Assembly: GCA_937863205.1 (NCBI GenBank)
Contig: CALMGA010000080.1
Location: 1-9,473, forward strand
Length of the DNA: 9,473 bases
Direction: 5' to 3'
Source: an uncultured Beijerinckiaceae bacterium
GTDB lineage: Bacteria > Pseudomonadota > Alphaproteobacteria > Rhizobiales > Beijerinckiaceae
Below the pieces are notes generated by a model that had not been told where the DNA came from, did no database searches, and worked only from the letters and a program-made list of their open reading frames with translations. A program made the translations under genes and the position numbers. Below are positions 1 to 5,440 of the stretch, one piece after another (the stretch's first letter is position 1; each line of letters begins with the position of its first letter).

Positions 1-342
1 ACCTTGGAGCCCGTAGGGCCGGTAGTCGGCGACGATCGTCATGTTGATGCCGCCGGCGCGCAGCGTCGCCGGGACGTTCGGTGGCGCAGGATAGAGCACC
101 TGGACGATCGCGAGACGGGGCTCCCAAAGGTACACCGCGACGGCGATGGCCTGGGTGAACAGCGAGAGCGTCTGCGGCACCAGCTGCCGGCCGAGCAGGC
201 CGGGCACCGCGGCGCCGACCGTGCGCCGCATCACCCGCGATCCAAGACGCGTCACCATCAGGGTGAGGAAGCACTGCCGGACGTGGTCGAGATCGCTGAG
301 AGGCAGGCCGGTGATGCGATCGATGCCGGTGGAGGCAGGCAT
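1..342 (-). CDS. Phage baseplate wedge protein, GPW/gp25 family (3' end off window)
   Basis: This gene reads right to left from an ATG at 340-342 and stays open to the window edge, giving 114 codons without a stop. The product starts MPASTGIDRITGLPLSDLDH and continues with a segment containing GSRVMRR and later WEPRLAIVQV. These are the characteristic pieces of the T4 gp25 / P2 gpW family: an N-terminal 'G.dr.tG.pl..l.h..q' stretch, then the 'GsRvmrr..G' core and the 'WEpRl' motif. Such proteins are baseplate wedge components of contractile-tail phages and act near the tube-sheath attachment site. The ATG overlaps the stop of the upstream gpV gene (ATGA), so the two are probably translationally coupled, in the same V-then-W order as in phage P2. 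A baseplate J-like gene would be expected just beyond the left edge, but it cannot be seen. The family normally has about 110-140 residues, so little is likely missing. Confidence 0.88.
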   Translation of the reverse strand, partial: MPASTGIDRITGLPLSDLDHVRQCFLTLMVTRLGSRVMRRTVGAAVPGLLGRQLVPQTLSLFTQAIAVAVYLWEPRLAIVQVLYPAPPNVPATLRAGGINMTIVADYRPYGLQG

Positions 343-944
343 CAGCTCGCCGGAGGTCCGGTGTCGCCGCCGCCCGGCTGCACGCCCTTGTGAACATGGT
401 TGGCGTCGAAGTGCAGGCCGTCGTGGGTCAGCGCGCCGCCCTGGACGGCCAGGCCGCCCTGCGAGAACGAGAAGGTGGTGCCGTCGCAATTGAGGTGGAT
501 GCCGTTCGCGTCGTGGGTGATCGTGTGATTGCCTACCTGCCGGACGTGGTTGGTCTTCGTCAGCGTCGTGGTGACGCTGCCGAGCTTGTCGACGTGGTCG
601 GTCGTGCTGGTCGAGGGCGCCTGATAGTTCTGCGAGGGGCCGTAGGGGATCGCCACGGCGTTCTCGAAGTTGCCGTCCGGGGAAATCGACAGCATCGTCT
701 GGCCGATCGTCAGCGGCGTGTGGATGGCGCGGTCGCCGGCGTGCTGGGTGTGGGGCTGCCAGGGGCCCTTCACCGGCTGGCCGTCCTCGTCGACGCCATG
801 TTCCATCCGAAAGCGCGGCTTCTTCGGGTCGGAATAGTCGACGTCCGTCACCTTGCCCATGCGATGGGTGCGCTCGACGATGCCGCGAAGGTGCGAGATC
901 TGCTCGTAGAGCTCGGCGATGTGGTGCTCGACGTGGTCGCTCAT
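342..944 (-). CDS. Phage baseplate assembly / tail spike protein V (gpV-like)
   Basis: A 200-residue protein of the P2 gpV type, which forms the trimeric membrane-piercing spike under the baseplate of contractile-tail phages. Residues 1-28 look helical and may trimerise. Residues about 29-105 have the OB-fold pattern of the family: GKVTDVDY, then W62 and 'H...GD', then 'T.GQTMLSISPDG' and 'AVAIPYG'. Residues 110-180 are rich in Thr, Ser, Asn, Gly and His in short alternating strands, as expected of the triple-stranded beta-helix. The C-terminus carries NHVH (His183 and His185) followed by a Gly/Pro-rich end, GGGDTGPP. In P2-type spikes an HxH motif near the tip binds iron and sharpens the apex; that metal role is inferred here from the motif. 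The start overlaps the stop of the upstream gene by ATGA, and only a weak GGGTG-like ribosome site precedes it, which fits coupling. The stop overlaps the start of the gp25-like gene. Confidence 0.9.
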   Translation of the reverse strand: MSDHVEHHIAELYEQISHLRGIVERTHRMGKVTDVDYSDPKKPRFRMEHGVDEDGQPVKGPWQPHTQHAGDRAIHTPLTIGQTMLSISPDGNFENAVAIPYGPSQNYQAPSTSTTDHVDKLGSVTTTLTKTNHVRQVGNHTITHDANGIHLNCDGTTFSFSQGGLAVQGGALTHDGLHFDANHVHKGVQPGGGDTGPPAS

Positions 945-1726
945 GCTGCTGCACCCGCCGGGCCGGGGATCACCACCTCGTCGCCGTCCGGCCCGTTCAC
1001 CGTGACCGCGACCTCGCCGATCTCCGAGCCGCGCACGATCGGCAGGATGTCGACCGCCTGCGCGGCGTAGGCCGACAGACCGAGGTCGATGCGGTCGCGT
1101 TCGTCCTGCGTCAGAGCCGTCGGCCCGGCGATCTCGCTCGCCAGCCAGTCGGCCAGCGGCGCCACCGAGCGCGGCGAGGTGTCCGTGCGCATCAGGGCGA
1201 TCAGCCTAGCCCAGGGTCCCGCCGGCGGCGCGCCCGGGATAGGATCGTAAAGGGTCTCGCACTCGAGCGTGATCTGCCGCGCGGTGACCCGCACCTCGTC
1301 GGACTCCAGCAGGTAGGATCCGTCGGCGAGCGTCCGCGTCCTGGTGACCAGCTCGCCCCACAGCGCCGACCAGGGCTCGGCTTGGCCGACCAGGGCGGAC
1401 AGGATGCGCCGACCCACCACGTCGAGGAGCGTGTCGGCGCCTTCTTCCCGCGTGTCCAAGGTGAGCGGGGCGCCGCCGAAGGTCACGGTGAAGGTGGTCG
1501 GCAGGTAGATCTGGACGTACAGCGACACCCGCGGGTCGCCGGACAGCAGCTCGTTGCCCTCGAAACCGTCATTGTTGGCGACGGTGTACACGGCCACCAC
1601 CGGGACGGCCTTGTCGAGCAGGTCGAGCGCGTTTGCCGGCGAGTCGGCGACGATCATGCCCGACCAGATCGCGGCGCGGATCGCCTGTACGGTGCACTGG
1701 CGGACCGCGAAGGAGGCGAGGCTCAT
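941..1726 (-). CDS. Phage neck/tail protein of uncertain function, possibly tail terminator-like
   Basis: A 261-residue protein that I do not recognise with certainty. The first ~130 residues resemble tail-terminator (tail completion) proteins in layout. A helical N-terminus, with QAIRAAIW near residue 15, is followed by a hydrophobic strand ending in VYT, then NNDGFEGNELLSGDPRVSLY with an acidic turn, a strand VQIYLP, and a helix rich in D, L and V (TLLDVVGRRILSALVG). Known terminators show 'P.i.VYT...e' then a strand of the form L.v.v.i. The second half contains 'ITLECETLYDPI', which resembles the end of a beta-domain, and then a Pro/Ala/Asp-rich helical region with 'LTQDERDRIDL'. It has no signal peptide or membrane segment. 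It sits between the head-tail joining candidate and the baseplate spike, with ATGA overlaps on both sides, so a role at the head-tail interface or tail end is likely. The length is well above the roughly 130-160 residues usual for terminators, so the C-terminal half is unexplained. Confidence 0.6.
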   Translation of the reverse strand: MSLASFAVRQCTVQAIRAAIWSGMIVADSPANALDLLDKAVPVVAVYTVANNDGFEGNELLSGDPRVSLYVQIYLPTTFTVTFGGAPLTLDTREEGADTLLDVVGRRILSALVGQAEPWSALWGELVTRTRTLADGSYLLESDEVRVTARQITLECETLYDPIPGAPPAGPWARLIALMRTDTSPRSVAPLADWLASEIAGPTALTQDERDRIDLGLSAYAAQAVDILPIVRGSEIGEVAVTVNGPDGDEVVIPGPAGAAA

Positions 1727-2115
1727 GTGGCGACCTGCGGCAAGGGTTCGAGGTGCGCGACCGTTCGGTCGGTACCGAACGGATCGGTGCCGGCAACCTT
1801 GAGCGCCAAGCCGCCCTGGTCGAGCAGCAGGACGCGATCACCCCTGGCGAGCGCGTAGGGCAGCGCCGAGGTCATGAACTTCACCGTGTGCGAGGTGAGG
1901 CGCAGCTTGGCGTCGTGTCCGGAGGTGTTGCCGGTACCCTGCTGGCGGGCGTCCTTCGGCACCGCGGTGACGGGCGCGCGGAACTCCACCGTCGGCCGGC
2001 TGGGATCGGGTGCGCCGGCGACGTAGCCGCCGGGCGTGTACGGCACGATCCGGACGCGCTCGCCCGCCTGGCGGTCGACGGCGGCGTGCAGTCGGGCCAG
2101 GCGGTCGGGGCGCAT
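1723..2115 (-). CDS. Putative head-tail joining / connector protein (gpFII-like position)
   Basis: A 130-residue protein starting MRPDRLARLHAAVDRQAGER. An N-terminal helix is followed by a strand-rich body: a turn with DPSRPTVEFRAPV, then a Gly/Asn/Thr-rich loop, 'AKLRL', 'YALARGDRVLLLD' and 'LALKVAGTDPFG'. The pattern of a short helix, a 'P.RP...' loop and a 'P..GD.v' strand near the C-terminus is common in small beta-barrel head-tail joining proteins that follow the capsid gene in lambda-type head clusters. The family call rests on this pattern and on position, not on a diagnostic motif. The start lies four bases after the capsid stop, and no good Shine-Dalgarno sequence is visible, so translation may depend on ribosomes finishing the capsid gene. 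The stop overlaps the next start (ATGA). It could instead be a different neck protein. Confidence 0.65.
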   Translation of the reverse strand: MRPDRLARLHAAVDRQAGERVRIVPYTPGGYVAGAPDPSRPTVEFRAPVTAVPKDARQQGTGNTSGHDAKLRLTSHTVKFMTSALPYALARGDRVLLLDQGGLALKVAGTDPFGTDRTVAHLEPLPQVAT

Positions 2116-2119
2116 CGGA

Positions 2120-3235
2120 TCAGAGAGTCGGCTGCGGGGCCGCCACGGTGACGGCCGGCATCGGGATGCTCGCGTAGCCGCCGCGGAGCGCTTCGGGTCG
2201 AGAGCACCAGGAAATGGCGTTCATCTGAACTTCCATGTCGAGGCCCTTGCCGTTCGGCTTCATCCACTGCTTGGCGTAGCGCGGCAGACCCTTGGTGTTG
2301 ACCGTCTCCAGGTAGTCGGCCGGCCCGAAGCGGGTCATGAACATGCCGGGGACGCGGGGGACGAAGCGGATCTCGGCCGGGCCGATGAAGCCGACCGGCG
2401 AGTTGCCGACCTGCGGCGCGGCCGAGGCGGCGGCGCGGCGGCCGGTGCGGTAGCGCATGAAGTTGACGCCGCCGTAGGAGAACTGCTGGAGGTAGGCGTT
2501 CTCGCGCAGCGCGGCGGCAGCCGGGGTGTTGAGGAAGGTCGAACGGTATTCCGCGTTCTGCAGGGCGGCCTCGAAGAAATCCGGGCCACACCAGGCGTCG
2601 ATGCCGTCGACCACCAGCTCCTCGTCGAGCGAGTCCTCCATCGAGCGTTGCACAGCCGCGCAGTATTGGCGGAACGGGAACGAAGCCGTCGCGAAGTCGA
2701 AAAAGACAGGAGCGGGAGTGGTGAGCTTGTACTCTTGGTAGAGGTCGTAGATCACGCCTCCGAACTTGTCGACGACGAGACCCTTCAAGGCACCGCAACG
2801 CTGGTGCTCCAGCGTGGCGTCGAGCGCGCGGGTGTGCTTCAGCGTCTTCGCCGCGATGACATCCTCGAGTGCTACGACCTGGTCGGAGCGGCCGCTCTCG
2901 TCGACGATCCCTTCCTTGCCGAAGGCTCGGATTCCCTGGACCTCGTCGGCGATGACGCTGTCGTCGCGCTGGTAGTGCGGGATGCGCAGGTCGCGGATGT
3001 TGCGCTTCTCGTTGTCGGTGGTCTCACCGGAGCCGCCGCGCGGGGTCGGCGCGACCAGCGACAGGTCGCCGTGCCTCTCCTCGATGGCGACGTGCAGCGT
3101 GGTGACACCGTCGGACTCGAACAGACCGGACTTGCCGATCTGGCCGGGAACGTAGGGCTGCTTGTTCACGAGGTCGGTAAGGCCGACGACGCTGAAGGCG
3201 CGATCGGACTGGGCTTCGGCGAAGATGTTGTTCAT
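2120..3235 (-). CDS. Phage major capsid protein (lambda gpE family)
   Basis: A 371-residue member of the lambda gpE major capsid family, the shell subunit of the icosahedral head. The N-terminal region carries the family signature: 'FSVVGLTDLVNKQPYVPGQIG' read as separate pieces (residues 14-34), then 'GLFESDGVTT' and 'VAIEERHGDLSLVAPTPRG'. The mid-region has 'IPHYQRDDSVIADEVQGIRAFG', matching the stretch that interacts with neighbouring subunits in the HK97 fold. The C-terminal part keeps 'PGMFMTRFGPADYLETVNTKG' and 'PNGKGLDMEVQMNAISWCSRPEAL', a family-typical ending. It is slightly longer than lambda gpE (about 341 residues). The ATG at 3233-3235 is the only plausible start, because no other ATG or GTG precedes the conserved N-terminus. 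The upstream bases (GGGACACCTCAAACC) contain no clear Shine-Dalgarno sequence, which is odd for what should be the most abundant virion protein. Confidence 0.95.
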   Translation of the reverse strand: MNNIFAEAQSDRAFSVVGLTDLVNKQPYVPGQIGKSGLFESDGVTTLHVAIEERHGDLSLVAPTPRGGSGETTDNEKRNIRDLRIPHYQRDDSVIADEVQGIRAFGKEGIVDESGRSDQVVALEDVIAAKTLKHTRALDATLEHQRCGALKGLVVDKFGGVIYDLYQEYKLTTPAPVFFDFATASFPFRQYCAAVQRSMEDSLDEELVVDGIDAWCGPDFFEAALQNAEYRSTFLNTPAAAALRENAYLQQFSYGGVNFMRYRTGRRAAASAAPQVGNSPVGFIGPAEIRFVPRVPGMFMTRFGPADYLETVNTKGLPRYAKQWMKPNGKGLDMEVQMNAISWCSRPEALRGGYASIPMPAVTVAAPQPTL

Positions 3236-3296
3236 GGTTTGAGGTGTCCCGTGGTCGACGAGGGGCGGGAAGCGGGCGGCGGTACCGCGGCCAGGA
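3236..3296. other. Intergenic gap between decoration and capsid genes
   Basis: A 61-base non-coding stretch. It contains a 10-base perfect palindrome, GCGGTACCGC (3279-3288), and a Pro-codon-like C-rich region on the transcribed strand. It shows no clear Shine-Dalgarno sequence before the capsid ATG, no promoter and no U-tract terminator. Confidence 0.45.
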
Positions 3297-3698
3297 TCAG
3301 CGGATGACGATGCCGAGCGCTTGCAGCGCGGCTGTCGCGGCGGCGAGGTTGGCCGGCGTGCCGGAGACCGCCGGATCCCAGGTGAGGCGAAGGCCGTAGA
3401 CCTCGCTCTCGCGGGCGGTGATCGCGGCGGGGATATCGGAGGCCGTCGCGTTGACGTAGGCGTAATTGATGCCGGCCGGGATCTGGCTGCCGTCGGTGGC
3501 AGCTTCCGTCTGCGGCACGAACTTGCCGCTCGCCGTGATCTTGCCGAGAACCTGGCCGGGGATGACGATGCCGGCGCCGGCGGCGATCATCACGTTGTCG
3601 CGCGAGCGCATCCAGTTGGCTTCGGACTTGATGTATTCGCCGGTGTGGCGGCCCTCGACGATGTCGACGGTGGGCGGGAAATAGGCGGAGTTGGCCAT
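3297..3698 (-). CDS. Phage head decoration protein (lambda gpD family)
   Basis: A 133-residue homologue of lambda gpD, which binds as trimers at the local three-fold axes of the expanded capsid and stabilises it against internal DNA pressure. Family features seen are an N-terminal arm with EGRHTGEYI, the strand region 'GAGIVIPGQVLGKITASGKF' (residues 41-60), 'PQTEAATDGSQIPAGINY' and the C-terminal 'LTWDP....P......AALQALGIVIR'. Lambda gpD is 110 residues; most of the extra length is an N-terminal arm of about 25 residues. The start is supported by GGAG at 3706-3709 with a 7-base spacer. The gene stands apart from its neighbours, 72 bases after the scaffold/protease gene and 61 before the capsid gene. 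It can therefore be translated independently, as expected for a protein needed in about the same copy number as the capsid subunit. Confidence 0.92.
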   Translation of the reverse strand: MANSAYFPPTVDIVEGRHTGEYIKSEANWMRSRDNVMIAAGAGIVIPGQVLGKITASGKFVPQTEAATDGSQIPAGINYAYVNATASDIPAAITARESEVYGLRLTWDPAVSGTPANLAAATAALQALGIVIR

Positions 3699-3770
3699 GG
3701 TGCGGCTCCAAACGGGTGAGGGCCGGGCGGAGCCGGCGCGGTGGCGGAATGCAGCGCGGTGGGGACGGCG
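3699..3770. other. Intergenic gap between scaffold/protease and decoration genes
   Basis: This is a 72-base non-coding stretch in an otherwise gapless operon. On the transcribed strand it holds the GGAG ribosome site of the decoration gene and a short GC-rich imperfect inverted repeat (GCCGGC, three bases, GCCCGGC). No U-run follows the repeat, so it does not look like an intrinsic terminator. I see no convincing -35/-10 promoter. Confidence 0.5.
3706..3709 (-). promoter_or_regulatory. Ribosome binding site of the decoration-protein gene
   Basis: GGAG lies seven bases upstream of the ATG at 3696-3698. It supports this start and contrasts with the poor site in front of the major capsid gene. 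Confidence 0.65.
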
Positions 3771-4169
3771 TCAGCCGACCTTGTTGCGCCCGGCGTAGAT
3801 CGCGTTGGCATCGATCACGATGGCGGCCGGCTTGGGCCTGTCGGTGCCGCTGGTGTGGATCGCGACCTGGGCGGCGGCGGCGCGCTCGGCGAGGCTGCCG
3901 GTTGCCGTCTTGCCGGACGCCTTCAGCGCCGCATCGGCGGTCTCGACCGTCAGCTCGGTGTCGTAGGCGAAATGCGCGGCGAGGCCTTCGCGTCCCTTGG
4001 CGTCGGGCGAGCCGACGATTGCCTTGATGCGGGCGCGCTCGGCGGTGGCGCCGGCCTTCTTGCCCTCGTCGAGACCGGCGGCATGCCCTTCGGCCTTGCC
4101 GGCCACATGACCCTCGGCGCGGCCGGTGGCGCGTGCGACGTCGAGATCGGCCTGGGTGAAGTCGGTCAT
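3771..4169 (-). CDS. Capsid scaffold protein (Nu3-like), nested in frame within the protease gene
   Basis: An internal ATG at 4167-4169, in the protease frame, would yield a 132-residue product identical to the protease C-terminus. It starts MTDFTQADLDVARATG, continues with a Gly/Ala/Glu/His-rich helix containing two near-identical 8-residue repeats, and then 'ATAERARIKAIV', a charged helical segment typical of phage scaffolds. It ends 'IVIDANAIYAGRNKVG', which probably contacts the capsid protein. In lambda, the scaffold Nu3 is made from an internal in-frame start within gene C and shares its C-terminus. The same arrangement is inferred here because the ATG is preceded by AGGAG at 4180-4184, and because the peptidase domain ends just upstream in a basic, protease-sensitive-looking linker (RNAGGRRTPASRRASA). 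Scaffold subunits would copolymerise with the capsid protein and be removed by the protease. Expression from the internal start has not been shown. Confidence 0.75.
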   Translation of the reverse strand: MTDFTQADLDVARATGRAEGHVAGKAEGHAAGLDEGKKAGATAERARIKAIVGSPDAKGREGLAAHFAYDTELTVETADAALKASGKTATGSLAERAAAAQVAIHTSGTDRPKPAAIVIDANAIYAGRNKVG

Positions 4170-5117
4170 GGCGGAGGCTCTCCTGCTGGCTGGCGTCCGG
4201 CGTCCGCCGGCGTTGCGGGTCATCTCGTCGTAGAGGGCGTCGAAGGTGGCGAGATCGTCGACGAGGCCGGCGGCTTTCGCCTCGCGGCCGGTGAAGATGG
4301 CGGCCTCGGTGTCGCGGGCGGCATCGGCGCTGAAGCGCGCGCCGCGGCCGGCTGCAACCGCCTGCACGAAGTCCTCGCGCATCGCATCGACTTCGGACTT
4401 CAGACGGTCCCTGGTGCCGGCATCAAGCGGCGCGTAGGCGTTGCCGTCGACCTTGCGATCGCCGGAGAAGATGAAGGTCGGCGTGATGCCGGCGCGGTCG
4501 AGCGCGCGGGAATAGTCGGCGTGCATCATGACGACGCCGATCGAGCCGGTGATGCCGGACGGGATCGAGACGATGCGGCCGGCGCCGCTGGCGATGAGGT
4601 AGCCGGCGGACGCGGCGATGTTGTTGACGAAGGCAGTGACGGGCTTTGCCGCATTGATCTCGCGGACCAGCGCGGCCAGCTCGAAGGCGCCGGTGGCCTC
4701 GCCGCCGCCGGTGTTCTCGTCGATGACGATGCTTGTCGTCTTCTTATCGCTGGCGGCGGCGCGGAGCTGCGCGGCGATGCCCTCGTAGGAGGTCAGGCCC
4801 GAGCTGGCGCCAATCCAGGCGCCGCGGTTGACCAGGCTCCCGGTGACGGTGACGATCCCGACGCCGTTCTCGGTGCGAAAGAAAGGCAGGCCGGCGCCGT
4901 CATCGGTCGTGGCACGCTTGCCGACGAAGCGCGAGGCCAGCGGCTCCGGGCGCTCGGTGAGCTCGAGCCCGAGTTCCGGCGCTTCCAGGTCGAGATCGAG
5001 GCCGAGGCGACCGGCGAGCACGCCTGCAATGACGTCGAGCTTCTGCGGCAGGATCAGCAGCGGTCGCCCGCAGATCTTCGCCGCAACGTGCTCGAGCCTG
5101 GCTGCGGCGCGCGTCAT
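3771..5117 (-). CDS. Phage capsid maturation protease, S49/SppA family, with C-terminal scaffold domain (gpC-like)
   Basis: A 448-residue protein combining an S49 serine peptidase (residues about 1-300) with a scaffold-like C-terminus (317-448). Such proteases are packed into the procapsid, cleave themselves, the scaffold and often the portal N-terminus, and so allow capsid maturation. 'GVGIVTVTGSLVNRG' (85-99) is the first strand of the crotonase-like fold. The nucleophile is Ser170 in NNIAASAGYLIAS, 'GSIGVVMMH' follows at 191-199, and Lys222 in 'SGDRKVDGN' matches the general-base lysine of bacterial SppA-type Ser-Lys dyads. The usual DSPGG segment reads DENTGGGE (133-140). The start at 5117 overlaps the stop of the gpW-like gene (ATGA). 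The open frame continues upstream of this start, but that extension runs through the connector and portal genes in another frame and has no family similarity. The length is close to lambda gpC (about 439 residues). Confidence 0.92.
   Translation of the reverse strand: MTRAAARLEHVAAKICGRPLLILPQKLDVIAGVLAGRLGLDLDLEAPELGLELTERPEPLASRFVGKRATTDDGAGLPFFRTENGVGIVTVTGSLVNRGAWIGASSGLTSYEGIAAQLRAAASDKKTTSIVIDENTGGGEATGAFELAALVREINAAKPVTAFVNNIAASAGYLIASGAGRIVSIPSGITGSIGVVMMHADYSRALDRAGITPTFIFSGDRKVDGNAYAPLDAGTRDRLKSEVDAMREDFVQAVAAGRGARFSADAARDTEAAIFTGREAKAAGLVDDLATFDALYDEMTRNAGGRRTPASRRASAMTDFTQADLDVARATGRAEGHVAGKAEGHAAGLDEGKKAGATAERARIKAIVGSPDAKGREGLAAHFAYDTELTVETADAALKASGKTATGSLAERAAAAQVAIHTSGTDRPKPAAIVIDANAIYAGRNKVG
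4074..4121 (-). repeat. Two tandem 24-base repeats in the scaffold coding region
   Basis: Two adjacent 24-base units encode RAEGHVAG and KAEGHAAG (scaffold residues 17-24 and 25-32). They differ at several bases, mostly silent. The repeat extends a flexible Gly/Ala/Glu helix near the scaffold N-terminus. It may be an old duplication, and such low-complexity stretches are common in phage scaffolds. Confidence 0.6.
4180..4184 (-). promoter_or_regulatory. Internal ribosome binding site for the nested scaffold gene
   Basis: AGGAG lies ten bases upstream of the internal ATG at 4167-4169, inside the protease reading frame. It is a better site than the one in front of the protease start itself (5117), which fits a scaffold made in excess over protease. 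GGAG can pair with CTCC at 4173-4176 across a three-base loop, so a small hairpin may modulate it. Confidence 0.6.
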
Positions 5118-5440
5118 GGCCAGCGCCTGGGATAAAAGGGCGAGCAGGGCCCGCGCTTGTGGCGAGCGGTGATGGCGAAGCGCTTGGCGCTGACCGGGCG
5201 ACCGGCGTTCTTGGCCGCGCACTCGTCGATCGCGTCCTGCATCTCGCTTTGCAGCACGTCCAGCTTCGAAGGCTGGAACTTCACCAGTTCCTCCGCCTGA
5301 TCGGTGCGGGTGCGGATCTCGATTTCCTGGCCGCCCGAGAGCAAGGTGTAATAGGCCGTGGTCAGCGCCTGAGCGCGGGCGCAAGGGTCGGTCCAGTCGA
5401 TCGGGGCGGCGATCGGCGCCGGGGTAGAAGCATCGATCAC
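5114..5440 (-). CDS. gpW-like head-tail connector protein
   Basis: A 108-residue protein read from a GTG start at 5438-5440. Residues 19-60 fit the lambda gpW family: a first helix 'CARAQALTTAYYTLLSGGQEIEI', strands with 'IRTRTDQAEELVKFQPS', and a second helix 'KLDVLQSEMQDAIDECAAKN'. GpW binds the portal after packaging and forms the platform to which the next joining protein attaches. The C-terminal 30 residues are basic and Pro/Arg-rich (RHKRGPCSPFYPRRWP) and have no counterpart that I know in lambda gpW (68 residues). The GTG overlaps the portal stop (GTGA), and GGAGG at 5450-5454 sits nine bases upstream, which fixes this start against longer in-frame extensions into the portal gene. In lambda, W lies between terminase and portal; here it follows the portal. 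The stop overlaps the protease start (ATGA). Confidence 0.8.
   Translation of the reverse strand: MIDASTPAPIAAPIDWTDPCARAQALTTAYYTLLSGGQEIEIRTRTDQAEELVKFQPSKLDVLQSEMQDAIDECAAKNAGRPVSAKRFAITARHKRGPCSPFYPRRWP

Noticed and set aside
3279..3288. Perfect 10-base palindrome GCGGTACCGC between decoration and capsid genes, considered as an operator or terminator
   Set aside because: It has no loop, no U-tract and no second copy elsewhere in the window. Short palindromes of G and C are frequent at this base composition.
2036..3307. 423-residue plus-strand open frame opposite the capsid gene
   Set aside because: The product is repetitive in Val/Arg/Gly/Asp and exactly mirrors a conserved capsid gene, so it is a shadow frame.
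3720..3745. GC-rich imperfect inverted repeat after the scaffold stop, considered as an intrinsic terminator
   Set aside because: The stem is short and imperfect, no U-run follows, and stopping transcription here would cut off the capsid gene.
3741..5135. 464-residue plus-strand open frame opposite the protease/scaffold gene
   Set aside because: Same cause: a GC-rich shadow with a Gly/Ala/Asp-rich product, no credible fold, and no plus-strand partner genes or ribosome site.
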